This document shows positions 16,400 through 25,281 of a stretch of DNA of 33,626 bases, piece after piece; position 1 is the first letter of the stretch, and the number at the start of each line of letters is the position of its first letter. The stretch is taken from assembly GCA_017395245.1 (NCBI GenBank), contig JAFPVR010000018.1:1-33626 (forward strand), given 5' to 3'. The stretch comes from Bacteroidales bacterium. GTDB taxonomy: Bacteria > Bacteroidota > Bacteroidia > Bacteroidales > WCHB1-69. The position numbers and the translations under genes are program-made. The notes beneath the pieces were generated by a model that made no database searches, was not told where the DNA came from, and saw only the letters and a program-made list of their open reading frames with translations.

Positions 16400-17821
16400 C
16401 TATTTCCCTTCGCGTTTCAGGATAATCAGCACCGTATAAATCAAGATTTTAACATCCATCAACAAGGACATATTTTCAATGTAGAGAATGTCCCAGCGAA
16501 GGCGTTCCACCATCTGATCGACGTTCTCGGCATATCCGAAGCGCACCTGCCCCCACGAAGTGATGCCGGGCTTGATGCCGAGCAGCAGCTGGTAATAGGG
16601 CGCACGCTCCACAATCTGGTCGATATAGAACTGCCTTTCCGGACGTGGGCCCACCAACGACATATCGCCGCGCAACACGTTGAAAAACTGCGGGGTCTCA
16701 TCCAAACGGTACTGCCGCATGAACTTCCCGAACGCCGTTATGCGGGGATCGTTGTCGGAGGAGAGCATCGGGACATCGTTTTCGGCATGTTCGCACATGG
16801 AACGGAACTTGATGATATTGAACGGTTTGCCGAGATAGCCAATGCGTTCCTGCAAGTAAAAAACCGGCCCCGGTGACGACCGTTTCACCCCGATAGCGAG
16901 GAAGAGATAGACCGGCAACAGCAGGATGATGGCGATGAGCGACAGCAGAATGTCGCATCCGCGCTTCACGAAACGCTGCCACGTAGGCAGATATTCCGGC
17001 GTAACAGAAATCAGCGGCTCGTCGAGCACGGAGGAGGTCTTCACCGAGCCCATCAGCACGTCATGCTCCTGCGGCACCATGCTGACGGTCAAATTATGGT
17101 TGCGACGCACGAGCGCGAGCACCTGCTGCACGTACTTGCGCTGTCCGTTGTGCAACGCTACAACAATCTCCTCGACATGCTGATTCTCAACCACCTGACT
17201 CATATCCGAAATCGTTCCGACACAGGGTAATTTCCCCTCCATCATGTCAGGATGCGTGTCGTCCACGCGGATGTAGCCGATGAAAAAGTGACCGGAGCGC
17301 GGATTCTGCTGCAACACGGTCTCGTAAGCCTTTACCGCCATCTCGTCATGTCCCACTATGATAGTGTTGAAGCCAATCTGGCCATTGTGGATGCGCTTGT
17401 TGATGTACGATGTGATCGATACACGCGGGATATACGTCAGCAAGAACTGCCAGAAAAAGAGGAAAAGCAGGTATTTCACGTAATCGTGGGGCGAGGTCAC
17501 AATATCGTCAAGGATGAAGACGAAAAAGAAGATGAGACACCCTAAAAGCGTCACCCCGATGGTGGTTACCAGCTCATCGAGTCTCGACTTGCGATAAATC
17601 TTGTTGTAATAGCCAAAAAAAGCGTGAAAAAAAATCCAATAGAGCGGATAAAGCACCAAACCAAGCCAGAATTTGGAATCGGCACGCATGGCGGTCAGAA
17701 TGGTCGCGAAATCCGCCGATTCCCCGACATGCTTACGATACATATAGAGCCCCGCCCAGGTGATGAGGGCTGCCAACAAATCGAAAAACAGGTAAACACA
17801 GGTCAGCTTGGCTTTGTTCAT
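16400..17821 (-). CDS. Undecaprenyl-phosphate sugar phosphotransferase (WcaJ/WbaP-like)
   Basis: A 473-residue polyprenyl glycosylphosphotransferase that would start exopolysaccharide or O-antigen repeat units by moving a sugar-1-phosphate onto undecaprenyl phosphate. Four to five membrane segments fill the first 150 residues. A Rossmann-like central domain follows (IGFNTIIVGHDEMAV). The C-terminal bacterial sugar transferase domain has a re-entrant membrane helix after KRGCDILLS and the conserved RSSPGPVFYLQERIG, FRSM, LDETPQFFNVLRGDMSLVGP and RPERQF motifs. It appears complete. Only a lipoprotein gene is attached upstream, so the rest of the polysaccharide locus must be elsewhere. Confidence 0.95.
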   Translation of the reverse strand: MNKAKLTCVYLFFDLLAALITWAGLYMYRKHVGESADFATILTAMRADSKFWLGLVLYPLYWIFFHAFFGYYNKIYRKSRLDELVTTIGVTLLGCLIFFFVFILDDIVTSPHDYVKYLLFLFFWQFLLTYIPRVSITSYINKRIHNGQIGFNTIIVGHDEMAVKAYETVLQQNPRSGHFFIGYIRVDDTHPDMMEGKLPCVGTISDMSQVVENQHVEEIVVALHNGQRKYVQQVLALVRRNHNLTVSMVPQEHDVLMGSVKTSSVLDEPLISVTPEYLPTWQRFVKRGCDILLSLIAIILLLPVYLFLAIGVKRSSPGPVFYLQERIGYLGKPFNIIKFRSMCEHAENDVPMLSSDNDPRITAFGKFMRQYRLDETPQFFNVLRGDMSLVGPRPERQFYIDQIVERAPYYQLLLGIKPGITSWGQVRFGYAENVDQMVERLRWDILYIENMSLLMDVKILIYTVLIILKREGK

Positions 17822-17826
17822 AAGCG

Positions 17827-18762
17827 CTATGCGGTACGAATGTAGAGCACCTTTATATCATCAATATACACATTGGAAACCTTCCCTTTTTCACCCGCAC
17901 CGGAGAGCACCAGCGTTGCATCGGTCACGCTTCCCGATGAGGCATAGTAGTTCTGAATCGTGGTGCTCATGTCGAAATGAATCGTCTTCCATTCGTTGGG
18001 TGAGGCATAGAAGCCGCCGAGGGAATAGGCCATGTGCGGGTTGCTTGCCGTAGACATTTTCATGGCGACATCCACATCGCAATCGGTTTTGTAAGTGATT
18101 TCCAATATCACGCGTGCATGACCCACCGGCACGGCGAAGGACGAGGAGAGAATGTCGAAACTCAAGCCTGTGGAGTCGGACATCGTGAGCGCGCCCACAT
18201 TCTTGCCGTCGTAGGCGGTAGGCAGTAGGTTCAGCTTGCTTCTGGAAGTGTCGCTGGGGGTGAACGGCGTGCTGTTCGAGAATGTGTGGAAAAAGGGGAT
18301 GCGGGTGTACTCGCTGTAAATATACTTCGGAGGATTCTGATCCGCCTCGTAGGTGGTACCCTTCTGAAGTACCACCTTTTGGCGGCAGATGTTCAGGAAA
18401 GGATACCCCCATATCGTGTTGGCCATACCCGTCATCGGGAACGCCGGAAGGAGCACCAGCGTGCTCGTGTCCGTACTGTTGACACCCAACACGGGCACCT
18501 TGCAGGGAAGTTCCCAACAACCCAGGTTCTTGTTGTTCACATACACAGTCACATGGGTGAACTTATGCCGTTTGAGCGCATCCAAATGCTCCTGGTCGTA
18601 ATTTTCGTTGTGCATCTCGTTGTAGTTGCTCACATCAATGCAGTCCGCAAGCGTCTCCTTGGTGATATGGAGATACACCGGGGTCAGGTCTGTTTCCTTG
18701 CAGGAATTGAAAAAAAGTGTTACCGATAAAAAGCTGATTATTAGGTAAATATATTTTCTCAT
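17827..18762 (-). CDS. Lipoprotein of unknown function
   Basis: A 311-residue lipoprotein: a short signal peptide ends in the lipobox FFNSC, with Cys20 or so as the lipidated residue. I do not recognise a named family. The C-terminal part, with alternating beta segments and a closing VYIDDIKVLYI, resembles carbohydrate-binding-like beta-sandwich folds often seen on Bacteroidetes surface lipoproteins. It ends 5 bp before the sugar transferase start and is likely co-transcribed with it, which suggests a cell-surface polysaccharide context. Confidence 0.82.
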   Translation of the reverse strand: MRKYIYLIISFLSVTLFFNSCKETDLTPVYLHITKETLADCIDVSNYNEMHNENYDQEHLDALKRHKFTHVTVYVNNKNLGCWELPCKVPVLGVNSTDTSTLVLLPAFPMTGMANTIWGYPFLNICRQKVVLQKGTTYEADQNPPKYIYSEYTRIPFFHTFSNSTPFTPSDTSRSKLNLLPTAYDGKNVGALTMSDSTGLSFDILSSSFAVPVGHARVILEITYKTDCDVDVAMKMSTASNPHMAYSLGGFYASPNEWKTIHFDMSTTIQNYYASSGSVTDATLVLSGAGEKGKVSNVYIDDIKVLYIRTA

Positions 18763-18805
18763 ATTCTAAATTTAATATCCCCATAACGATAAAGTTCGGA
18801 TTATA

Positions 18806-18836
18806 TTGCACAATTGAAAAAAAAATCGTTTTTTTG
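18806..18836 (+). promoter_or_regulatory. Putative promoter with almost no leader (EamA gene)
   Basis: TTG at 18806-18808 and TTTTTTTG at 18829-18836 are spaced 20 bp apart, as for the Bacteroidetes -33/-7 pair, though the TA of the -7 box is missing. The ATG follows only 5 bp later, so the transcript could be nearly leaderless. Confidence 0.3.
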
Positions 18837-18841
18837 CGGCC

Positions 18842-19741
18842 ATGAAAAATAAGACATCATCCCAAGCTCTCGGCTACATTGCCATCCTATTTGCCATGCT
18901 CTTTTGGGGCATGAGTTTCGTATGGATCAAACACCTGTTAAACAACAACTTCCCCGTTTTCACCATCGTTTTTATACGGTTGGTTTTGGCCTCGGCAGTT
19001 TTTATCACATTGCTAAAATTGCAAAAAAAATTGCAAAAAATCGAGCGTGAAGATTACAAAAATTTTCTGCTTCTCGCCTTTTTTGAGCCTTTCCTCTACT
19101 TTATCGGGGAAGATTTCGGACTGCAGCAGGTGGATGCCAGCTTCGCGGCCGTCATCATCGCTCTCATCCCCATCGTGATCACCATTACCATGTACTTTTC
19201 CGAACATGCACCCATCCGATGGGAATTCATCGTGGGCACGTTGGTCTCCGTGGTGGGCGTGCTGATGTTGACCATGAGCACCGGCGGACACATCGAATTC
19301 AACCTGAAAGGGACACTGCTGCTCGGCGTTGCGGTATTGGCGGCCAGCGGCTACAGCGTGCAGCTCACCCGACTGCTCAAAAAATACACACCTGCCACCG
19401 TGACCACCTGGCAGAATTTCATCGCCATCCCGATGTTCCTGCCCTTCGTCCTCATTTTCGATATCAAACAATGGGGCAGTCTCAGCTGGAACTTCGGCAA
19501 CATCTCCAGCCTCGTCTGCCTTGCTTTGCTCTGCTCCGCCTGCGCCTACATGCTCTACTCCTACTCTGTGAAGCAGCTCACCGTCAGCAAGACTTGCGTT
19601 TTCACCAACCTCATCCCCATCGTCACCCTCCTCGTGGCCTCCGCCATCGGCCAGGAGACCTTCACGCAGACCAAATTCTGGGGCATCGTGGTCATCGTTA
19701 TCGGCGTGACATTCAGCCAAATGACAATAAAACGAACATGA
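18842..19741 (+). CDS. EamA/DMT-family transporter
   Basis: A 299-residue inner-membrane protein with ten predicted hydrophobic helices arranged as two EamA repeats. The N-terminal ILFAMLFWGMSFVWIKHLL is a typical first helix of the drug/metabolite transporter superfamily, and the second repeat starts near residue 155 (GTLLLGVAVLAASGYSVQL). Substrate cannot be inferred. Its TGA overlaps the ATG of the TonB-dependent receptor gene as ATGA, so the two are translationally coupled, which could mean outer-membrane import linked to inner-membrane passage. Confidence 0.93.
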   Translation: MKNKTSSQALGYIAILFAMLFWGMSFVWIKHLLNNNFPVFTIVFIRLVLASAVFITLLKLQKKLQKIEREDYKNFLLLAFFEPFLYFIGEDFGLQQVDASFAAVIIALIPIVITITMYFSEHAPIRWEFIVGTLVSVVGVLMLTMSTGGHIEFNLKGTLLLGVAVLAASGYSVQLTRLLKKYTPATVTTWQNFIAIPMFLPFVLIFDIKQWGSLSWNFGNISSLVCLALLCSACAYMLYSYSVKQLTVSKTCVFTNLIPIVTLLVASAIGQETFTQTKFWGIVVIVIGVTFSQMTIKRT

Positions 19742-22134
19742 AAAAACGAACATACTTATTCTTATTGACAATTCTCTGCGCCATGTTCGCGCAGGCGCAG
19801 ACCTCGCGCGTGTCGATGTCGGGCACCGTGATGGATGCCGCCAACGGGGAGAGCATGATGGGCGTTTACGTCATCCTCACCGACCTGGCGAACCCGTCGA
19901 ACGTGCAAGGCGGCGTCACCAACCAAGCCGGCTACTACTCCGTGTCAGTGCCGGCCGGCCGTTACAAACTATCCGTCAACTATTTAGGGTACAAACCAGT
20001 AGAGGACACCATCATTCTCAACAAGAGCGTAACACGACACTTCGAGCTGTTACCGACGGTCATTGAGGGCGAGGAAGTGGTGATTCAAGGCGAGCGCGGC
20101 GACGTGAACGTCACCAGCGGCGACGTGGGGCGCATGGAGCTGGACATCCAGACCATCAAGGCGCTGCCCGCGCTCATGGGCGAGGCCGACATCATCAAGT
20201 CCATCCAGCTGCTGCCGGGCGTACAGTCGGGCGGCGAGGGCAACTCCGGGTTCTACGTGCGCGGCAGCGGCACCGACCAGAACCTCATCCTCCTCGACGA
20301 GGCCACCATCTACAACCCCGACCACCTTTTCGGCTTTTTCTCCATCTTCAACGCCGACGCCGTGAAGAGCATCGAGCTCATCAAGTCGGGCATGCCGGCC
20401 TACTTCGGCGGCCGCGCGGCCTCCATCCTCAACATCTACCAGAAGGAGGGCAACCTCAAGAAATTCGAGGTCGACGGCGGGCTCGGGCTCATCTTCTCGC
20501 ACCTCACCGTGCAAGGGCCCATCAAGAAAAACCGCTGCTCGTTCCTCATCTCCGCCCGCCGCACCTACGCCGACCTGCTCATCCAGCCGTTCCTCAAGAA
20601 AGACAGCCCGATGAAGGGCACCAACTTCTATTTCTACGACATCAACGCCAAGTTCAACGTCATCATCAACCCGAGGCACCGGCTCTATTTCGGAGCCTAC
20701 TACGGCAGCGACGTGTATGGTTTCAAATCGAAGAGCCAGTTGACCAAGATGTCGTTTTCGTGGAGCAACGCAGCAGCTTCGGCACGATGGAACTGGCTCA
20801 TCGCCAACCAGTTGTTCCTCAACACATCCGCCACATTCAGCTACTACGACTTCGGCACCGAGATGCGCATCGACCCCTACTCGTTCAAACTCTCTTCGGG
20901 CGTGCGCGACTACAGCCTCAAGAGCGAGCTCACCTGGATTCCCACCCCGCAGCACAACATCCGCTTCGGCGTCCACAATGTGCTGCACCACTGTCTGCCC
21001 GGCAAATTCGACGTACAGGCGGGCACGGGCAACGAATTCGACATGCCGGCGCAGCAGCACTACTTCGGCAATGAGCTGGCTATTTACGCCCACGACGAAT
21101 GGGACATCACCCGTCGCTGGAGACTTAACTTCGGCTTGCGCTACACCAACTTCCTCCACCTTGGCGAATTCAAACGCAATGTGCTCGATGATTTCGGGCA
21201 TGTTGTCGACTCCATCGTCTACAAGCCCGGAGAGATTGTCGCGCAGTACAACCGTGTCGAGCCTCGTTTAGCAGTGCGCTTCATGATTGACTCAACAACA
21301 TCCTTAAAAGCCTCTGCTACATTGAATTACCAGTTTATGCACCAGATTTCCATCGCCACCATCTCGCTGCCGACGGATGTCTGGATGCCCTCCACCGAAC
21401 TTCTCAAGCCACAAACTGTGTTGCAGTTCTCGTTGGGCGTTTTCAAAAACTTCCATCAGAACATGTTCGAGACATACGTCGACCTCTATTACAAGCAGAT
21501 GTACAATTTGGCGGAATACCGTGACGGGTTGGACTTCAGCAGTCTCACCCAAAATCCCGACCAGCAGTACGTTTTCGGCAAAGGCTGGTCGGCCGGAGCG
21601 GAGTTCTTCGTCAAGAAGACAAAAGGACGCTTCACCGGTTTCATCGGCTACACGTTAGGGTTCACGCGGCGGCAGTTCGACGAACTCAATGGCGGCAAAC
21701 CCTACTGGGCGAAATACGACCGCCGGCACGACGTTTCCATCAGTCTGTCCTACGAAATCCTGCGCAACAAGCTGAGAGTGTCTGCGTTATGGGTTTATCA
21801 GTCGGGCAACACGATGACCGTGCCGTTGGGCTACTATATCTATATGGGTTCGGTGGTGACGGAATGGAGCGACCGCAACGAGTACCGCGTGAAACCCTAC
21901 CACCGACTCGACATTTCGGTGGACTGGACCATCAAGAAGACCAGCAAATTCGAAACGGGCCTGAACTTCTCCGTTTACAATGTCTACAACCGTCAAAACC
22001 CGTTCCTCGTCTTCTTCGAGACCTCGATGAGCACCAACAACGGCGAAATCACCAGCATGGAAATGCAGAACCATGCCTACCAGATGAGTCTGTTCCCGAT
22101 CATCCCGTCGATTATGTGGACGTTCAGGTTTTAG
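19738..22134 (+). CDS. TonB-dependent outer-membrane receptor
   Basis: A 798-residue outer-membrane active transporter. A signal peptide (residues 1-20, ending FAQAQ) precedes a carboxypeptidase-regulatory-like beta domain (about residues 25-110). The TonB plug follows, with the stretch LPALMGEADIIKSIQLLPGV and the next GNSGFYVRGSGTDQNLILLD. A barrel runs to the C-terminus with a final MWTFRF aromatic strand. I take ATG 19738 as the start because it gives a clean signal peptide and overlaps the previous stop; an open frame upstream to 19219 is a shadow of the transporter. No SusD partner follows, so this is not a canonical SusC. The stop TAG is the first base triplet of a long heptamer array. 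Confidence 0.95.
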   Translation: MKKRTYLFLLTILCAMFAQAQTSRVSMSGTVMDAANGESMMGVYVILTDLANPSNVQGGVTNQAGYYSVSVPAGRYKLSVNYLGYKPVEDTIILNKSVTRHFELLPTVIEGEEVVIQGERGDVNVTSGDVGRMELDIQTIKALPALMGEADIIKSIQLLPGVQSGGEGNSGFYVRGSGTDQNLILLDEATIYNPDHLFGFFSIFNADAVKSIELIKSGMPAYFGGRAASILNIYQKEGNLKKFEVDGGLGLIFSHLTVQGPIKKNRCSFLISARRTYADLLIQPFLKKDSPMKGTNFYFYDINAKFNVIINPRHRLYFGAYYGSDVYGFKSKSQLTKMSFSWSNAAASARWNWLIANQLFLNTSATFSYYDFGTEMRIDPYSFKLSSGVRDYSLKSELTWIPTPQHNIRFGVHNVLHHCLPGKFDVQAGTGNEFDMPAQQHYFGNELAIYAHDEWDITRRWRLNFGLRYTNFLHLGEFKRNVLDDFGHVVDSIVYKPGEIVAQYNRVEPRLAVRFMIDSTTSLKASATLNYQFMHQISIATISLPTDVWMPSTELLKPQTVLQFSLGVFKNFHQNMFETYVDLYYKQMYNLAEYRDGLDFSSLTQNPDQQYVFGKGWSAGAEFFVKKTKGRFTGFIGYTLGFTRRQFDELNGGKPYWAKYDRRHDVSISLSYEILRNKLRVSALWVYQSGNTMTVPLGYYIYMGSVVTEWSDRNEYRVKPYHRLDISVDWTIKKTSKFETGLNFSVYNVYNRQNPFLVFFETSMSTNNGEITSMEMQNHAYQMSLFPIIPSIMWTFRF

Positions 22135-22255
22135 ACTTGAGACTTAAGACTTGAGACTTGAGACTTAAGACTTGAGACTTGAGACTTAAGACTTGAGACT
22201 TGAGACTTAAGACTTGAGACTTGAGACTTAAGACTTGAAACCTGAAACTTGAAAC
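22132..22255. repeat. Heptamer tandem array with 21-bp higher order
   Basis: From the TAG stop of the receptor gene the DNA runs as fifteen GACTTRA units in the fixed order GACTTGA, GACTTAA, GACTTGA, repeated five times (a 21-bp super-unit). AACCTGA, AACTTGA and AAC follow. It ends at the A-run of the terminator. Confidence 0.95.
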
Positions 22256-22256
22256 T

Positions 22257-22291
22257 AAAAAAAGAGTTTCCGGTGTGGAAACTCTTTTTTT
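22257..22291. terminator. Bidirectional intrinsic terminator
   Basis: AAAAAAAGAGTTTCC, loop GGTGT and GGAAACTCTTTTTTT form a 15-bp perfect stem with U-runs on both strands. It ends the EamA/TonB-receptor unit on plus and the S41 protease unit on minus. Confidence 0.93.
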
Positions 22292-22296
22292 GTGTA

Positions 22297-23349
22297 TTAC
22301 CGTTTCGCGATTGGCGCGCCGCCGCTTTGTATCCAGTCGGCGGCGGTTTCGATGATGTTGTCTATGCCCGTAGCAGCCGCATCGGCGTCAAGCTTAACAC
22401 GCACATCTGGCGGAACACCGTTCTCGTAGTTGCCGCCGTCAAGGCCGATGGTGCGGGAGCATCTGAAGCGGTAGGTCCAGCCGTTGGGCAACATACCGCC
22501 GTTGGGCAGCCCTGTGCCACCACCAGTATAGTCGCCGAAGAGCTTCACATTATCAAACGCCTGGGTGCAGAGCGAAAAGAAGGACGTTGCGCTGAAGGAA
22601 CCGCGGTCGATGAGCACCGCCACCGGCTTGGTGTATGGTTCATCCAGGCAGCTGGACTTTGGCGCATAATAGGTCACCGGTGCAGTGAAGTCGTTATGGG
22701 CTGGTCCTGCCTTGTGCTGCACGGTGTAGAGTGGTTGTTCGTGGCAGTCGAACATACTGACCAGACGGGTCACGTTCGTACTGCTGCCACCCCCATTCTG
22801 CCGGAGGTCAAGAATAAGACCGTCGCAGTCTTTATAACGATCCGTGATGTACTTCAGGTCATCTTCACTGATTTTTGACGAGAACGAGGAATAGCGGAGG
22901 TAGGCCACCTTGCCGTCGCGAATGGCGTTGTGCTTGATGGCACCAGTCTGATGATAGACCAAGGTCAGATAATGCTGCAAAATCACATTCTCATTGAAGT
23001 AATTGTACTCGCTCATCCAATACGAAATGGTATCACTGCGCATGATGTCGAAATCACTGATGAGATTGGTGTGGCCGTCGCGCAGCGTGTTGAGCATGGC
23101 AGCGCAGACACTGAAGAGGCTGTCATCGGACATCCCGTCATAAACCATTGGACGATAGACCGTATGGACAGAGTCCCAGTCCACCCCCTTGACATCAAAA
23201 AAGGTGTACAGTTGATCAACCCGGTTCCAAAGATATTCGAACACGTTGACCGGATCATCGCTCTCGTCCGGCTTCATAAAAGCCTTTTCGCAAGAGGTAA
23301 AAGCAACTGCCAACAGGCATGCTAAAATAAAAATATAGCTTTTTTTCAT
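22297..23349 (-). CDS. S41-family peptidase lipoprotein
   Basis: A 350-residue tail-specific-protease-like lipoprotein. I place the start at ATG 23349, giving MKKSYIFILACLLAVAFTSC with the lipobox Cys at residue 20. An open frame extending 43 codons upstream lacks family features and overlaps the neighbour. The S41 fold shows YLRYSSFS, GLILDLRQNGGGSS and VLIDRGSFSATSFF, where the serine after the Gly-Ser-Phe is the likely nucleophile, and later GDYTGGGTGLPN. No clear PDZ domain is seen. It would act at the periplasmic face of a membrane. It lies 7 bp after the beta-barrel gene upstream and is probably co-transcribed. Confidence 0.9.
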   Translation of the reverse strand: MKKSYIFILACLLAVAFTSCEKAFMKPDESDDPVNVFEYLWNRVDQLYTFFDVKGVDWDSVHTVYRPMVYDGMSDDSLFSVCAAMLNTLRDGHTNLISDFDIMRSDTISYWMSEYNYFNENVILQHYLTLVYHQTGAIKHNAIRDGKVAYLRYSSFSSKISEDDLKYITDRYKDCDGLILDLRQNGGGSSTNVTRLVSMFDCHEQPLYTVQHKAGPAHNDFTAPVTYYAPKSSCLDEPYTKPVAVLIDRGSFSATSFFSLCTQAFDNVKLFGDYTGGGTGLPNGGMLPNGWTYRFRCSRTIGLDGGNYENGVPPDVRVKLDADAAATGIDNIIETAADWIQSGGAPIAKR

Positions 23350-23356
23350 AGTCTTA

Positions 23357-24178
23357 TTAATGAATTTTGAACATAAAGGATAATTTGACGGTATGGTAGG
23401 CATTGTCGTAGCGATAATACCCCTTCTTGCCTGTGGTGAGGTAGTCCCAGGTGTAGGAGAGACCGATGCGGTTGCCATTACGGAGATTCAGGTTAAAACC
23501 GAGGTCCGTGGTGCAACCGGGGAGAAACTTGGCCACCAACGTGTTGGCGCCAAACAGCGCATCGAAAACATTGTTCATGTTATCCACGACGTATGCGAAA
23601 TCGGGACGGGAGGCAACGGTATACAGCGGCAGGGAGAGATGGACGAAGGCGGTCAGCCAGGGATGCGTAGCATCGGCCTTGTCGTAGGCGAAATCGCATT
23701 CCACTCTTTCCTCCGCGCTCAATTCGTGGAAGAGGGAGACCGTGAGGGCGGCATTTTGCAGATCCTCAAGTTGCTTCCATTCCAAGATGTTGTTTGTGGA
23801 GGCACCGGTCCAGAAATGCCACCGCTTGACCGAAGGATTCAAGCAGCTGTAAAGGAATTCCAATTTCACAGAATAGGCACTGTTGGAACCATCCACTTTG
23901 AAATAATTGGTTTTGTAGCGAGTTCCGAGGAGCTGCAGATGGCAGCGTTTCCATTCGTCGGTGACACCCACCTGTTCCACATCAAGGAAACCGCCGTAGG
24001 CGAAGGGGATCGTGCTCTCGTCGAAGCTTTTCGTGCCGCCGATGCCGGCATTGAGGTCAATCCAGAACCTGTTGGGCTCGGAGTTGTAATCATACGTGCT
24101 TTGGGCAAACGCGCCTCCGCACAGGGCAACCAAAGCCAAAAGCAGCAACGGTCGCCGGAATAAGTAGATGATTGTCAT
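23357..24178 (-). CDS. Putative outer-membrane beta-barrel protein
   Basis: A 273-residue exported protein. The signal peptide ends GGAFAQ at about residue 26. The rest has alternating hydrophobic and polar residues, many aromatic residues and glycine turns, and ends in VKLSFMFKIH, a pattern of small outer-membrane beta barrels. I do not recognise a named family. It is the first gene of a unit with the S41 protease and has a clear TAnnTTTG promoter 28 bp upstream. Confidence 0.75.
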   Translation of the reverse strand: MTIIYLFRRPLLLLALVALCGGAFAQSTYDYNSEPNRFWIDLNAGIGGTKSFDESTIPFAYGGFLDVEQVGVTDEWKRCHLQLLGTRYKTNYFKVDGSNSAYSVKLEFLYSCLNPSVKRWHFWTGASTNNILEWKQLEDLQNAALTVSLFHELSAEERVECDFAYDKADATHPWLTAFVHLSLPLYTVASRPDFAYVVDNMNNVFDALFGANTLVAKFLPGCTTDLGFNLNLRNGNRIGLSYTWDYLTTGKKGYYRYDNAYHTVKLSFMFKIH

Positions 24179-24205
24179 TTGTATAGGATTTAAACTTTAA
24201 GATGG

Positions 24206-24213
24206 CAAAGATA
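24206..24213 (-). promoter_or_regulatory. Promoter -7 box for the beta-barrel/S41 unit
   Basis: TATCTTTG on the minus strand matches TAnnTTTG, 28 bp upstream of the start. Confidence 0.6.
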
Positions 24214-24222
24214 CAAAAAATA

Positions 24223-24336
24223 GTTTCAGGTTTCAAGATTCAGGTTTCAGGTTTCGTACCAACAACTTAAGACTTTAGACTTATGCCTTTTGCCTAATGC
24301 CTTTAAACTTGAAACTTGAAACCTGAAACTTGAAAC
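24223..24336. repeat. Degenerate heptamer array, two orientations
   Basis: The left part has GTTTCAG, GTTTCAA, GATTCAG and GTTTCAG. The right part has ACTTAAG, ACTTTAG, ACTTATG, CCTTTTG, CCTAATG, CCTTTAA, then ACTTGAA twice, ACCTGAA and ACTTGAA. The left units are the reverse complement of the right-hand ACTTGAA/ACCTGAA type. The array lies between two divergent promoters (24206 minus, 24376 plus). Confidence 0.85.
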
Positions 24337-24375
24337 AAAAAATTCCATACCCTCGCAACATAAAAAAATATTTCG

Positions 24376-24383
24376 TACCTTTG
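24376..24383 (+). promoter_or_regulatory. Promoter -7 box for rnfBC
   Basis: TACCTTTG matches TAnnTTTG, with the start codon of rnfB 22 bp downstream. Confidence 0.65.
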
Positions 24384-24405
24384 CGGCTGCAAAATTTATG
24401 AGCTT

Positions 24406-25281
24406 ATGGCAACAACAACCATCCTGTATGCGGCTCTGACAGTGGGACTTACGGGTCTCATTGCCGCCGTGGTCTTATTTTTCGTGTCGAAGTTCTTCCA
24501 CGTGGAGGAAGATCCGCGCATTGATCTGGTGCAGGCGTGCCTGCCGAACGCCAACTGCGGCGGCTGCGGTTTCGCGGGCTGCCGCGCCATGGCCGAGGCC
24601 ATCGTGAAGAACAACGACCTCAACGTGGCCTACTGTCCGGGCAGCGACACGGACAAGATCGCCGAGATCATGCACCTGAATGCCGTCCTGCACGAGCCTC
24701 AGGTCTCTGTGGTGCGCTGCAACGGCACCTGCGAACACGCGCCCATGAAGTCGTTCTATGACTCCGCGCTCACCTGCGCTTTCGCCAACTCCCTGTTCGC
24801 CGGCGAGAAGGCCTGCCCCTACGGCTGCCTCGGCTGCGGCGACTGCGTGGCAGCCTGCCAGTTTGACGCCATCCACCTCAACCCTGAGACGCACCTGCCC
24901 GAGGTCATTGAGGAGCTCTGCGTCGGGTGCAAGGCTTGCGCCAACGCCTGCCCGCGCGGCGTGCTCGAGATTCGCGACAAGGGCAAGAACCACCGCCGCG
25001 TCTATGTGGCCTGCAACAACAAGGAGAAGGGTGCCGTAGCCAAGAAGAACTGCTCCTCGGCCTGTATCGGCTGCGGCAAATGCGCCAAAGTCTGCCCCTT
25101 CGAGGCTATCACCGTGGAGAACAACCTCGCCTACATCGACTACCACAAGTGCAAGGCCTGCCGCAAGTGCGTCGCCGAGTGCCCCTCCGGTGCCATCCTC
25201 ACCGTCGGCTTCCCGCCGAAGAAGGAGTCTCCCGCACCCGAACCGCAAACCGAACCCGTGGCCGAACCCGCCCAGGCGTAA
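24406..25281 (+). CDS. rnfB: Rnf electron transport complex subunit B
   Basis: A 291-residue membrane-anchored iron-sulfur protein of the Rnf complex, which couples ferredoxin:NAD+ electron flow to ion pumping. One N-terminal helix (about residues 7-28) is followed by the RnfB 4Fe-4S domain with CLPNANCGGCGFAGC and a downstream Cys in AYCPG. Four ferredoxin-type CxxCxxC clusters come next (CLGCGDCVAACQF, CVGCKACANACPR, CIGCGKCAKVCPF, CKACRKCVAECPS). The C-terminus is a Pro/Glu-rich tail. It is followed by rnfC, as usual, but the other rnf genes are missing from this locus. Confidence 0.97.
   Translation: MATTTILYAALTVGLTGLIAAVVLFFVSKFFHVEEDPRIDLVQACLPNANCGGCGFAGCRAMAEAIVKNNDLNVAYCPGSDTDKIAEIMHLNAVLHEPQVSVVRCNGTCEHAPMKSFYDSALTCAFANSLFAGEKACPYGCLGCGDCVAACQFDAIHLNPETHLPEVIEELCVGCKACANACPRGVLEIRDKGKNHRRVYVACNNKEKGAVAKKNCSSACIGCGKCAKVCPFEAITVENNLAYIDYHKCKACRKCVAECPSGAILTVGFPPKKESPAPEPQTEPVAEPAQA

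Noticed and set aside
19219-19737. Open frame extending the TonB-receptor frame 173 codons upstream
   Set aside because: It lies in another frame of the EamA transporter gene and has no domain; ATG 19738 gives a proper signal peptide and an ATGA overlap.
20050-21201. 383-codon minus-strand ORF within the TonB receptor gene
   Set aside because: A shadow frame of the receptor in GC-rich codons; biased composition (Val/Glu/Ala-rich) and no domain.
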